Positions 44,306-52,881 are shown, counted from the first letter of the stretch. The stretch: 64,000 bases of DNA from Prevotella communis (GCF_022024175.1 NZ_CP091794.1:2542001-2606000); one strand, 5' to 3'. Made by a program: numbers and translations. The notes: generated by a model not told the origin, from the sequence alone.

Positions 44306-44429
44306 GAAAAAAATTAGGCGATACTTGTCATTACCTTATATGTCTATACTCGATAGTTGTTAAAAAGGTATTTTCTTGTACTTGTGTAACTTGCTCACTT
44401 GTTGACCATAATAGGTGCTTTTTATCGCC
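44306..44429 (-). ncRNA. Candidate structured RNA at the 3' side of the TnpB-like gene
   Basis: On minus, GGCGATA (44423-44429) and TATCGCC (44317-44323) can close a domain of about 110 nt that ends in TAATTTTTTTC, a terminator-like finish. Between this and the stop codon lie further small stems: CAGGA/TCCTG, ACATCC-ATTA-GGATGT (44461-44476) and GTTC-TTG-GAAC. The place, directly after tnpB, is where omega RNAs of TnpB systems are encoded. Prediction by eye only. Confidence 0.4.
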
Positions 44430-44514
44430 GTCACTCGTTCCAAGAACATTCACAAGCCAAACATCCTAATGGATGTATTAACGACCGCCAGGACTGACAA
44501 TATCCTGTATATTA

Positions 44515-45993
44515 TTACATTTGTTTCTCTAATTCGCAGAATTTCAGATAATCTACGTGCATCTGTTCAGTATTATATTCTTTCATTTCTTTTGAATCCG
44601 TGTTGAGGTGTTGCAAATTAAACGCTGCCATAATATCCCGCTGATGTGTGCGTCCGTCAGACAATGTGATATACCTTTCTTGTATACCATGTTTAATAAA
44701 CTTTCTTGCAGTAAAGTCATATTGAGTAGCAGCGTTATAGCAATCAACTTTTATAAATCTTCCACCACGTCCTTCCACCTTATTCTTTAAAACGTTAATG
44801 AACATTGCAGGTGAATGATGTGTTATTGATCTTCTCCATCCTTTCCTACATTTTTGTGAACTTGTTATTGTATCTCCTTTCGTTTTTCCTTTCTTTTCTT
44901 TCCATTCGCTAATTGGATTATCCTCAACGACAAAGATGTTTCCAAGTTTTAGCAACTCGTTTGCCAACAATATGTGTTGAAGTTTTATCCTTGCAGCCTT
45001 TCTTCTATATAATTCTTTAAGTTCTATACTGAGTTTCATATAACGTATAGTATTTTTACATGGCTCATGTTCTTCCTTGGGCTTATATGCTCCATTCTTA
45101 TCGAAATTATTTGGATTGTTTTCTTTGCGACTTCTATACATAGCACTACGAATGCTGTCAATCTTCTTTTGATCTTTTTCGCCATCTTTTGCAAGACGTT
45201 CTATTGAGACACGAGTATCTGAACAGATGGCTATATTTTGGGGGCCTACATCTATACCAACTCTTCCTTTGCCTAGTTCATGACCTTTACTTGGTACTTT
45301 ACCCTCTACAGTCAGTTGCAAATAGTACTTTCGCTTGCCTCTAACAATCTGCTTGGCTATTTTCACTATACGGATATTCTTGAGACCTTCTTTCAAAGGT
45401 GTCAATTCATATTCTGTTTGGTTTTTATGAGTTACTATTGGCATCGTAATATATTTAGCCTGAGATTTACGTTTGCCATTTACGTTGATTGAGATATTCA
45501 TTTTCTCAAAATCAAACGAGAAGCCAGAAGCATATCCACTTTTGACCCTGGCTCCCAAAGCATTTATCTGTCCTGGTCTTTTTTTGTTTATCTGATCACA
45601 TTTTGAATCAAACATATATTTATCCCAAGCATTCCAAATCGTCATTCCAAGCAAAGCTGCCATTTCACCATTTATACCAAAATCAATGAATGTTCTATTA
45701 CCATCAACAGAACGTTGATTTAGTTTTGCAACCCAATTAGCTATTCCATACTGAGTAAATGTCATTGGGCATGGATTTTGATTAAAGAAAGCTTGTTTCT
45801 CTTTAATCGACTTGCATTGCTTGAAAGTTTTCGTATTAGTAAGCCACAGATACTTACCCATAAGATGGGATATGGCATAGTTGTATATCTGACGTAACAA
45901 TTCCAAACGCTGGTCTATAATATCAGCTTGCCACTTTTCCACTTTCAATGGATATGTAATCACATAGTTTGGTGTAGCTCTTTTTATTGCCAT
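44515..45993 (-). CDS. TnpB-like RuvC nuclease lacking the zinc ribbon
   Basis: 492 residues. RuvC triad intact: Asp248 in GRVGIDVGPQN, Glu357 in FVVEDNPISEW, Asp453 in HQRDIMAAFNLQ. The bridging helix region (HHSPAMFINVLKNKVEGRGGRF) also fits TnpB. But between Gly411 and Asp453, where TnpB has two CxxC pairs, there is a single Cys (418) and no zinc ribbon. The N-terminal wedge part (1-240) is longer than in compact TnpB. Known TnpB proteins are RNA-guided DNA nucleases of IS200/IS605 elements. No tnpA partner is present. AT-rich (12 of 60 G+C at 45001-45060). It is read from a perfect host-type promoter. Confidence 0.8.
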   Translation of the reverse strand: MAIKRATPNYVITYPLKVEKWQADIIDQRLELLRQIYNYAISHLMGKYLWLTNTKTFKQCKSIKEKQAFFNQNPCPMTFTQYGIANWVAKLNQRSVDGNRTFIDFGINGEMAALLGMTIWNAWDKYMFDSKCDQINKKRPGQINALGARVKSGYASGFSFDFEKMNISINVNGKRKSQAKYITMPIVTHKNQTEYELTPLKEGLKNIRIVKIAKQIVRGKRKYYLQLTVEGKVPSKGHELGKGRVGIDVGPQNIAICSDTRVSIERLAKDGEKDQKKIDSIRSAMYRSRKENNPNNFDKNGAYKPKEEHEPCKNTIRYMKLSIELKELYRRKAARIKLQHILLANELLKLGNIFVVEDNPISEWKEKKGKTKGDTITSSQKCRKGWRRSITHHSPAMFINVLKNKVEGRGGRFIKVDCYNAATQYDFTARKFIKHGIQERYITLSDGRTHQRDIMAAFNLQHLNTDSKEMKEYNTEQMHVDYLKFCELEKQM

Positions 45994-46029
45994 ACTTCAA
46001 TCGTTCTCATTTTATTGTTCATTATGGTG

Positions 46030-46061
46030 CAAAGTTACGCATAATATTTTGAACTACCAAA
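46030..46061 (-). promoter_or_regulatory. Promoter of the TnpB-like gene
   Basis: Minus strand TTTG (46058-46061), 20 bp, TAACTTTG (46030-46037), giving a leader of about 30 nt. Confidence 0.82.
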
Positions 46062-46078
46062 TTCATTGCTTTATAGCA

Positions 46079-46193
46079 GGTTTAGCATGAGTTTTGCTAA
46101 TAATAAGATATAACTTAACCTTTAGCAGATAAAACTGATATATAATAAGGTATGGTAAACCTAAACTCAGTTTATTGAAACAATCAATTGTTT
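46079..46193. other. Hairpin-rich region upstream of the TnpB-like gene, possible left end
   Basis: TTAGCA-TGAGTTT-TGCTAA near 46083-46100, the shared motif copy 2 (ATATATAATAAGGTA-n-GTAAACC, 46136-46162), and AAACAA-TCAA-TTGTTT (46178-46193). IS200/IS605 left ends carry such subterminal hairpins, but I cannot place the exact border. No gene is seen in 45994-46385; the small antisense frame there is AT-driven. Confidence 0.4.
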
Positions 46194-46385
46194 TACACTA
46201 AATCCTTTTCTTTTTACTGAAGATGAGCAGATTTAGTCTCTCCCCTTCTCTTTCCACTTTCCTTTTAACTGAAAAAATGGTATCAGAGATAACAAAGTCA
46301 CATTTTGAGATAACTGCGGATAATTCAAAAGGAAACTCATCGAAATACAAAAAAACTACAAATCGACGAGTTATCATTGTCATTT

Positions 46386-46754
46386 TCAATATGTCGAAGC
46401 ACGTGCAGATGTAAAATACCACCTGCCTTCTTCCTTGGAAAGGTTGAAATGAAGCTGCAAACTCCAGATGTGACGTCTGCCTCCGAAAACAGCTACTGTT
46501 ACACGACTGCGACCTGTCAGGGTGGCATGATTGCCGTTGACTTTGATTTCCATCTGCTCATGCTCGGCTGAATAATAATTCAGCGTACCTTCTGCAATAG
46601 CCCTGATGTACTCTTGCTTTGACTGGTGCATCCCCGTCATGTGGGTCAGCACGAAATCATCGGCATGGACACGGTTCAGCGTTGCCGTGTCTTTTGCCAC
46701 CATCGCCGCATACATCTCACGGTAGAGGGCTTCTATCTGTACTTTGTCGGTCAT
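46386..46754 (-). CDS. NTF2/SnoaL-like (DUF4440-type) protein
   Basis: 122 residues starting MTDKVQIEALYREMYAAM; start at 46754 rather than 46871 because the upstream part overlaps the flavodoxin-like remnant, and an AAGAAG sits before this ATG. Single cone-like alpha+beta domain: helix with KDTATLNRVHADDFVLTHMTG, then strands ending WYFTSARASTY. Family members are small ligand-binding proteins or isomerase-like enzymes; no substrate can be given. Five bases after the stop of the remnant. Confidence 0.75.
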   Translation of the reverse strand: MTDKVQIEALYREMYAAMVAKDTATLNRVHADDFVLTHMTGMHQSKQEYIRAIAEGTLNYYSAEHEQMEIKVNGNHATLTGRSRVTVAVFGGRRHIWSLQLHFNLSKEEGRWYFTSARASTY

Positions 46755-46758
46755 CTTC

Positions 46759-47001
46759 TTACTTGATAAAGTTTGTTGCGATACGTCTGGATTCCTGCTC
46801 TGACAAACCGCCACACTCACGCTCAGCATGGATGGCACGGATAAGAAAAGCCATGTTGCGCCCCAGCACACGTATTATCTGCAATCCTTCTTCATCTTTC
46901 AAAACTTCCTCAGATGTGCTACCATACATGGCATTCCAATAGCGACTTGCGGCTACAGGCATCTCGCCATGCAGGAAATTTCTTTGCCCAAAAGCCTTGG
47001 G
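46759..47001 (-). pseudogene. C-terminal remnant of a flavodoxin-like/NADPH-dependent FMN reductase
   Basis: About 80 residues with the sequence order GQRNFLHGEMPVAASRYWN, DEEGLQIIRVLGRNMAF and a final TNFIK, as at the end of flavodoxin-like oxidoreductases of about 200 residues. The flavin-binding front is missing. The frame follows directly, without shift, on the TGA of the acyltransferase, so a deletion probably joined the two. Probably non-functional. Confidence 0.6.
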
Positions 47002-48318
47002 TCATTGCCCTCTATACACGCGATAGTTTGCTATTGGTGCCACCGTCAACGGATGGCGAGTAGCAATGCGATAGGGCAGACCTATCTGGCGGAATTCGTC
47101 GAGAAAGGCTTCGAGATATGTATCATCTGCAAACCGCTGCATTAGGCTGATACAGAACGTGCCGCCCACGGCACTCATCTCAATGGTGAGAGCATACGGC
47201 GTATAGGCCTCTGTGTACATCTCGCTGACGTATTGTTCGGCAGCACCCAGATTAGCCTTGCCGACGTAACTGACACAGGTTGTGGCTGCTGATGTTGCGA
47301 CACTGTAGGCTTTGGCCATTGCCTGATGGCGCCCCTCAAGGGTAGGAATCTTTTCGAACATGTCTTGCGTATGCTGAGTTTGCCAGAAATTCTCAATGAC
47401 GTTGTCATCGTTCGACTGTAGGGCCACCATGCCTCGGAATATGGTCTGCTGCGTTTCAATATCCATCCCTCGCATCTCGTCGTTCAGGGTCAGGCGGAGC
47501 GATGATGCCAGTGATTGGCAGGCCTGCGGACAGCCCAAGGCAGGGCGCTGGTTGATGGCCAGTGCCACCATCGGCACACCTTCCGTCAAGTCGGGATGCA
47601 GACGGGCAATGGCACGGACGAGCAGCAGCGAAATGAGCGTAGCGGGCGATGTGTCGCCTGAGGTCACATACCTCATCATCTCTTGCTCTTCAACAAGGAT
47701 GTTGACAGTTTCCACGTCCTCACTTACCGCCACCTTTGACTGTGTGGTCAGATTGATGCAGCGCAGACGTTCCGGAAGGGGTAGCGGGTTCAGTTGGTCG
47801 GGCTTAGCCAGTGCGGCAGGGTCTTCCCATTCCTCTGAACTAATAGTGTCACCTGACACACGAATGTTCGCCATGCCCCTTTCCAGTGTCGCGTCATAGC
47901 GACGGCGGGAATATTCATAGAGCAAGGTGCGTAGGATGTTATAGGCTCCAGTGCCGTCAGTCAGGCAGTGGAAGAAATCGATAGCGATGCAGTCGCCCCA
48001 GCAGCAGAAGGCCAGCAGATGGTTGTTCGACTCCGGGCCAATCAGTCTCACTGGTTTTTCCCCTTCGCTGACTACCCACGGCTCGCTGTTGTCTTCATAC
48101 ACAAAATATTCCGTGCCTTCAGCATCTTTCCTCATGCCGAGCTTCACTTGATAGTATGGATACCGCAGGCGCGTTGATTCTACAGCCTGACGCAACAAGT
48201 CGCCGTCAACGACATCTCGCATCTTCATCGTCATTCGTACCGTCCAACTCATCTGTTCTCCTGCCCATGTCAGGTAGAATCTTTCTGAAAGCAGTTTTTT
48301 CTCTTTATTAAAGTTCAT
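47002..48318 (-). CDS. Condensation/alcohol acyltransferase-type protein (HxxxDG)
   Basis: 438 residues, no signal peptide. Catalytic HxxxDG at His117-Asp121 (FFHCLTDGTG), with the typical N-terminal half (YLTWAGEQMSW; LRQAVESTRLRYPYYQ) of chloramphenicol-acetyltransferase-like or condensation-domain enzymes that move acyl groups to alcohols or amines. A stand-alone copy with no adjoining NRPS. The C-terminus may be changed by the deletion that brought in the flavodoxin tail. Somewhat GC-rich. Product unknown. Confidence 0.72.
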   Translation of the reverse strand: MNFNKEKKLLSERFYLTWAGEQMSWTVRMTMKMRDVVDGDLLRQAVESTRLRYPYYQVKLGMRKDAEGTEYFVYEDNSEPWVVSEGEKPVRLIGPESNNHLLAFCCWGDCIAIDFFHCLTDGTGAYNILRTLLYEYSRRRYDATLERGMANIRVSGDTISSEEWEDPAALAKPDQLNPLPLPERLRCINLTTQSKVAVSEDVETVNILVEEQEMMRYVTSGDTSPATLISLLLVRAIARLHPDLTEGVPMVALAINQRPALGCPQACQSLASSLRLTLNDEMRGMDIETQQTIFRGMVALQSNDDNVIENFWQTQHTQDMFEKIPTLEGRHQAMAKAYSVATSAATTCVSYVGKANLGAAEQYVSEMYTEAYTPYALTIEMSAVGGTFCISLMQRFADDTYLEAFLDEFRQIGLPYRIATRHPLTVAPIANYRVYRGQ

Positions 48319-48338
48319 AACTGTGACTAAAATTTTTA

Positions 48339-48642
48339 CTAATGTGTAGTTTTCAAATATTGCAAATCGCCATACCTGTAACTGGCTGTGCAGCCACCGT
48401 CGATGAGGAGGTCGGCACCACTGATGAAACGTCCACGTGAGGACATGAGAAACTCAGCCAAGTCGCCTACTTCGTCGGGTGTACCGGCACGACGGGCTGG
48501 CATGCCTTCAAGCGTCTATGCAGCCCGTTTCGCATTCTCCTCACTATAATCTGCCAACACGATGTGCTTACCAGCCGACACACGACGGATGATGGCTTGT
48601 CCGATGCTACCAGCACCCACTAATACTGATACTTGTTTCATT
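48339..48642 (-). pseudogene. Short-chain dehydrogenase/reductase remnant
   Basis: Starts MKQVSVLVGAGSIG (nucleotide-binding GxxxGxG), then a +1 shift near 48600 brings QAIIRRVSAGKHIVLADYSEEN in another frame, a TAG follows after KRAA, and then the protein jumps to the C-terminal end (MPARRAGTPDEVGDLAEF, ISGADLLIDGGCTASY). The central 130 or so residues with the Tyr-Lys active site are gone. Dead gene. Confidence 0.85.
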
Positions 48643-48709
48643 TGTAAATCCCGATTTATCTGTTTTTGTACTATTCTCTATTACCTGCAACGATATACGT
48701 ATGAAGTTA

Positions 48710-49897
48710 TTATTTGAAAAGAGTCCTTATATCCATAGAAAGGAACTCTTCAGCGCTTATACCACCGTCACCCACTATAAATGCAGATTTAGGGCGGAAC
48801 TTATCTCTAAACTTATCAAGTCCTTTCGTATTCTTTTCTGCATTACTCTTTACCTCGATGGCAACGACTGTTCCCTTCTTGCGAAGAATAAAATCAACCT
48901 CGCCGGCAAGTTCACGCCAATAGAACACTTCAATACGATGAACAAAAGACTGACTGACAATCCAAGCACCTATCCCCGATTCAAAGATGCGCCCCCACTC
49001 CTTGCGATCCATAATAGCCTGATTGAACGTATGAGGATTATACGCCATCTTTAGAGCATTGTTATATACCTGAAATTTGGGAATACTGGCTCGACGTCGG
49101 GCTGTATCGATACTATACTTTTGAAGTCCGCACAGCATACCACTCTCATCAAGCAGATTAATATAACCTGCCAGAGTAACGGTGTTTCCTGCATCTTGTA
49201 AAGAGCCAAGCATTTTGTTAAGAGAAAGTATCTCGCCAGAGTAAGAAGCACCAAGTTCAAAAGTCTGACGAAGAAGGGCCGGCTTACTGATAGGTGTATT
49301 CATCAAGATATCCTTATTGATGGTCGCATCAATGATTGCCGACTGTATATACTGCTCCCAGCGGTCAGCCTCATTTATCAGGCCCGCAGCACCAGGATAA
49401 CCTCCAAAGAAAAGATACTGGTCGAGTGTAAAGCCAAAACACTCTTTCATTTCAGGATAGCTCCAATGAGTCATGCGTATTTCTTCGAAGCGCCCACCTA
49501 ACGACTCAGAAAGTCCTTTTTCTAAAAGCACACGACTACTTCCAAGCAGCAACACTTTTATGTTGCGATCGTGTAAGGTATCATCATCCCACTCCTTCTT
49601 TACGACCTCACTCCAATTAGATATCTTCTGAATTTCATCGATAACAAGAATCATACTATCAAGGCCTTTGCTCTCCTTCAGACTACGAACAGCAGCCCAA
49701 CAGTTAGACACCCAAGCAGTATTTGATGCTGGCACATTATCGGCAGAGAACTGCTGATAAGGCAAATCCAAATCTTGAAGCACCTGCTTAACAACAGTAG
49801 ATTTACCCACTTGACGCGGTCCCATAACAACCTGAATGAACTTTCTTGGCTCTTTTAGCCTACTTGTAATTATTTGATATTCAGACCTTTTGTACAT
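48710..49897 (-). CDS. AAA ATPase with DUF4143 (ATPase of the AAA_14 type)
   Basis: 395 residues. Walker A GPRQVGKST (about 27-35), Walker B MILVIDEIQKI, arginine/sensor LLGSSRVLLEKGL. The C-terminal DUF4143 half has a PD-(D/E)xK-like core: EVDFILRKKGTVVAIEVKS (Asp, then Glu-x-Lys) near residue 330. A very common, poorly understood prokaryotic family; often repeated in Bacteroidales genomes. Two identical 13-bp sites overlap its transcription start (see regulatory entry), which suggests autoregulation. Confidence 0.9.
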   Translation of the reverse strand: MYKRSEYQIITSRLKEPRKFIQVVMGPRQVGKSTVVKQVLQDLDLPYQQFSADNVPASNTAWVSNCWAAVRSLKESKGLDSMILVIDEIQKISNWSEVVKKEWDDDTLHDRNIKVLLLGSSRVLLEKGLSESLGGRFEEIRMTHWSYPEMKECFGFTLDQYLFFGGYPGAAGLINEADRWEQYIQSAIIDATINKDILMNTPISKPALLRQTFELGASYSGEILSLNKMLGSLQDAGNTVTLAGYINLLDESGMLCGLQKYSIDTARRRASIPKFQVYNNALKMAYNPHTFNQAIMDRKEWGRIFESGIGAWIVSQSFVHRIEVFYWRELAGEVDFILRKKGTVVAIEVKSNAEKNTKGLDKFRDKFRPKSAFIVGDGGISAEEFLSMDIRTLFK

Positions 49898-49904
49898 AAT
49901 TCAA

Positions 49905-49939
49905 ATTTTACTCAGTGAAGTGAGTAATTTTACTCAGTG
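49905..49939. promoter_or_regulatory. Direct repeats in the leader of the AAA ATPase gene
   Basis: ATTTTACTCAGTG occurs at 49905-49917 and 49927-49939, identical, 22 bp apart; TGAGTAA between them forms an inverted repeat with the first. Copy 2 touches the promoter -7. Probable operator for a regulator or for the ATPase itself. Confidence 0.65.
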
Positions 49940-49971
49940 CAAAGATATAAATAAAAAGTAGTACCACCAAA
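49940..49971 (-). promoter_or_regulatory. Promoter of the AAA ATPase gene
   Basis: Minus strand TTTG (49968-49971), 20 bp, TATCTTTG (49940-49947). Confidence 0.78.
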
Positions 49972-50050
49972 CATTTTACAAAAAAGATACAGTTTGTCTT
50001 GTTTTGTGACTTAAAAACAAGACAAATTCTAAGTACGGGACATAAGTAAC

Positions 50051-50087
50051 AAAAAAAAGAGCGCAACTCTCGAATGGAATTGCGCTC
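50051..50087 (-). terminator. Terminator after ppdK
   Basis: Minus strand GAGCGCAA ... TTGCGCTC stem followed by TTTTTTTT. Confidence 0.88.
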
Positions 50088-50109
50088 AAAGTATAATATA
50101 GAGTTTTGC

Positions 50110-52830
50110 TTACTCTTCTACTGCTGCCTGCGCGGCGGCGAGGCGTGCGATGGGCACACGGAATGGAGAGCAAGATGCATAGTTCATGCCAATCTTAGCG
50201 CAGAACTTCACAGAGCTGGGCTCACCACCATGCTCACCACAGATACCGCAACGAAGCTCAGGACGAACCTCGCGACCTTCCTTAACAGCGAACTTGATGA
50301 GACGGCCAACACCCTCCTGGTCGAGAACCTGGAATGGGTCAACCTTCAGGATCTTCTTATCGAGGTATACAGGCAGGAACGAAGCGATATCGTCGCGGCT
50401 GTAACCGAAGGTCATCTGTGTCAAGTCGTTAGTACCGAATGAGAAGTACTGAGCCTCTGAAGCAATCAGATCAGCTGTCAGGGCAGCACGAGGAATCTCG
50501 ATCATTGTACCGATCTCGAACTCAACCTCAACACCCTCAGCAGCGAATACCTCCTTAGCAGCGCTCTGGATAACTTCCTTCTGCTGCTTGAGCTCGTTGA
50601 TAGTACCAATCAGAGGAACCATGATCTCAGGCATAGGATTCTTACCCTCCTTCTTCAGCTCACAAGCAGCACCCAGGATAGCCTTTGTCTGCATAGCAGT
50701 GATCTCAGGGAAGGTGATACCCAGACGGCAACCACGGTGACCCAGCATTGGGTTGTTCTCAGCCAGTGAGTCAACACGACGCTTGATATCCTCTACGCTA
50801 ACACCCATTTCCTTAGCCATAGTCTCCTGACCAGCCAGATCGTGGGGAACGAACTCGTGGAGAGGGGGATCAAGCAGACGGATGTTCACGGGCAGACCGT
50901 CCATAGCCTCAAGGATACCCTTGAAGTCAGCCTTCTGGTAAGGCAGCAGCTTAGCCAGAGCTTTCTCACGTCCGGCAACGCTGTCGGCCAGAATCATCTC
51001 ACGCATAGCAACAATCTTCTTGTCCTCGAAGAACATGTGCTCAGTACGTGTAAGACCGATACCCTTAGCACCGAACTCACGAGCGAGTTGAGCGTCACGA
51101 GGAGTATCAGCATTGGTACGAACCTGCAGCTTGGTGTATTTGTCGCAGAGGTCCATCAGCTCCTTGAAGTCACCAGACAACTCAGCAGCCTTGGTAGTAA
51201 CCTCGCCAGCATAAACCTGACCAGTTGTACCGTTCAGAGAGATGAAGTCACCCTCCTTATATACTACACCGTCGATCTCGACAGTCTTGTCCTTATAGCT
51301 TACATTCAGGGCACCTACACCAGATACGCAGCACTTACCCATACCACGGGCAACCACAGCAGCGTGAGAGGTCATACCACCACGTGCAGTCAGGATACCC
51401 TCTGCAGAAGCCATACCAGCGAGGTCCTCAGGAGATGTCTCGATACGAACGAGGATGACCTTATGACCATCGTTGTGCCAGGTCTCAGCGTCGTCAGCGT
51501 GGAATACAATCTGACCGCAGGCAGCACCAGGAGAAGCAGGCAGACCCTGAGCGATAACCTTAGCCGAAGCCAAAGCCTTCTTATCGAATACGGGGTGCAA
51601 CAGCTCATCGAGCTTCTGAGGCTCGCAGCGCAGGATGGCAGTCTTCTCGTCGATCATACCCTCGTGGAGCAAGTCGATAGCAATCTTCACCATAGCAGCA
51701 CCTGTACGCTTACCGTTACGTGTCTGGAGGAACCAGAGCTTGCCCTCCTGTACGGTGAACTCCATATCCTGCATATCGTGATAGTGATGCTCCAGTTTAT
51801 CCTGGATACCATTCAGTTCAGCATAGATCTCAGGCATTGCCTCCTCCATTGAAGGATACTTGGCTACGCGCTCCTCCTCAGAGATACCAGCGCGCTCAGC
51901 CCAACGCTGAGAACCAATCTTTGTGATCTGCTGTGGAGTACGGATACCAGCCACAACGTCCTCACCCTGTGCGTTCACCAGATACTCACCGTTGAACAGG
52001 TTCTCACCGTTAGCAGCGTCACGGCTGAAGCATACACCAGTAGCAGAGGTATCACCCATATTACCGAATACCATAGCCATTACTGATACGGCTGTACCCC
52101 ACTCGTCGGGGATTCCTTCCATCTTACGATAGAGAATAGCACGCTCGTTCATCCAAGAGCGGAACACAGCGCAGATAGCACCCCACAACTGCTCGATAGG
52201 ATCGTTGGGGAAGTCCTTACCAGTGCGCTCCTTGATGGCAGCCTTGAACAGCTTAACCAACTTCTTCAGGTCCTCAACAGAGAGATCCTTGTCCAGAACA
52301 ACACCGCTCTCCTTCTTCACCTTCTCAATGATTTCCTCGAATGGGTCGATATCTGTCTTGTTAACGGGCTTCATCTCCAGCACCACGTCACCGTACATCT
52401 GTACGAAACGACGATAAGAGTCGTATACGAAGTGAGGATTATTTGTCTTAGCGGCCATACCCTCAGCCACCTCGTCGTTCAGACCCAGGTTCAGGATAGT
52501 ATCCATCATACCAGGCATTGAAGCACGGGCACCAGAGCGTACAGAAACCAACAGAGGATTCTTAGCATCACCGAACTTGCAATTCATCAAGTTCTCAATA
52601 TGTTTTACAGCTGCCATTACGTCATCGTTCAGCAACTCCATAATCTTCTGCTGTCCAACTTGATAATATTCATTACAGCAGTCAGTAGTAATTGTAAAAC
52701 CAGGAGGAACAGGAACACCGATGTGGTTCATCTCAGCAAGGTTAGCGCCCTTACCGCCGAGTTCCTCACGCATCTTTGCATTACCTTCGGCCTTACCGTT
52801 GCCGAAGAGGTAAACTCTCTTTTGACTCAT
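50110..52830 (-). CDS. ppdK: Pyruvate, phosphate dikinase
   Basis: 906 residues, the full three-domain enzyme that interconverts pyruvate, ATP and phosphate with PEP, AMP and pyrophosphate. N-terminal nucleotide-binding part (GGKGANLAEMN), central phospho-His (GGMTSHAAVVARGMGKCC) and C-terminal PEP/pyruvate barrel (CGICGEHGG). In anaerobic Bacteroidales it links glycolysis and gluconeogenesis. Full promoter upstream. The C-terminal LAAAQAAVEE is copied at 39835-39882. Confidence 0.96.
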   Translation of the reverse strand: MSQKRVYLFGNGKAEGNAKMREELGGKGANLAEMNHIGVPVPPGFTITTDCCNEYYQVGQQKIMELLNDDVMAAVKHIENLMNCKFGDAKNPLLVSVRSGARASMPGMMDTILNLGLNDEVAEGMAAKTNNPHFVYDSYRRFVQMYGDVVLEMKPVNKTDIDPFEEIIEKVKKESGVVLDKDLSVEDLKKLVKLFKAAIKERTGKDFPNDPIEQLWGAICAVFRSWMNERAILYRKMEGIPDEWGTAVSVMAMVFGNMGDTSATGVCFSRDAANGENLFNGEYLVNAQGEDVVAGIRTPQQITKIGSQRWAERAGISEEERVAKYPSMEEAMPEIYAELNGIQDKLEHHYHDMQDMEFTVQEGKLWFLQTRNGKRTGAAMVKIAIDLLHEGMIDEKTAILRCEPQKLDELLHPVFDKKALASAKVIAQGLPASPGAACGQIVFHADDAETWHNDGHKVILVRIETSPEDLAGMASAEGILTARGGMTSHAAVVARGMGKCCVSGVGALNVSYKDKTVEIDGVVYKEGDFISLNGTTGQVYAGEVTTKAAELSGDFKELMDLCDKYTKLQVRTNADTPRDAQLAREFGAKGIGLTRTEHMFFEDKKIVAMREMILADSVAGREKALAKLLPYQKADFKGILEAMDGLPVNIRLLDPPLHEFVPHDLAGQETMAKEMGVSVEDIKRRVDSLAENNPMLGHRGCRLGITFPEITAMQTKAILGAACELKKEGKNPMPEIMVPLIGTINELKQQKEVIQSAAKEVFAAEGVEVEFEIGTMIEIPRAALTADLIASEAQYFSFGTNDLTQMTFGYSRDDIASFLPVYLDKKILKVDPFQVLDQEGVGRLIKFAVKEGREVRPELRCGICGEHGGEPSSVKFCAKIGMNYASCSPFRVPIARLAAAQAAVEE

Positions 52831-52881
52831 TAATTTGGATATTTAAGATTATTATATAAAGTTATTGTATTTCGAATTGTG

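Noticed and set aside
44515..45993. Reading the TnpB-like gene as a nuclease-dead TnpB-derived repressor (TldR type)
   Set aside because: All three RuvC acidic residues are present in good context.
46198..46422. 74-codon frame upstream of the TnpB-like gene
   Set aside because: AT-driven, no promoter, no recognisable domain, and it overlaps the NTF2-like gene end.
46755..46871. Longer start for the NTF2-like protein
   Set aside because: The extension overlaps the flavodoxin-like remnant in another frame and does not look like a signal peptide or domain.
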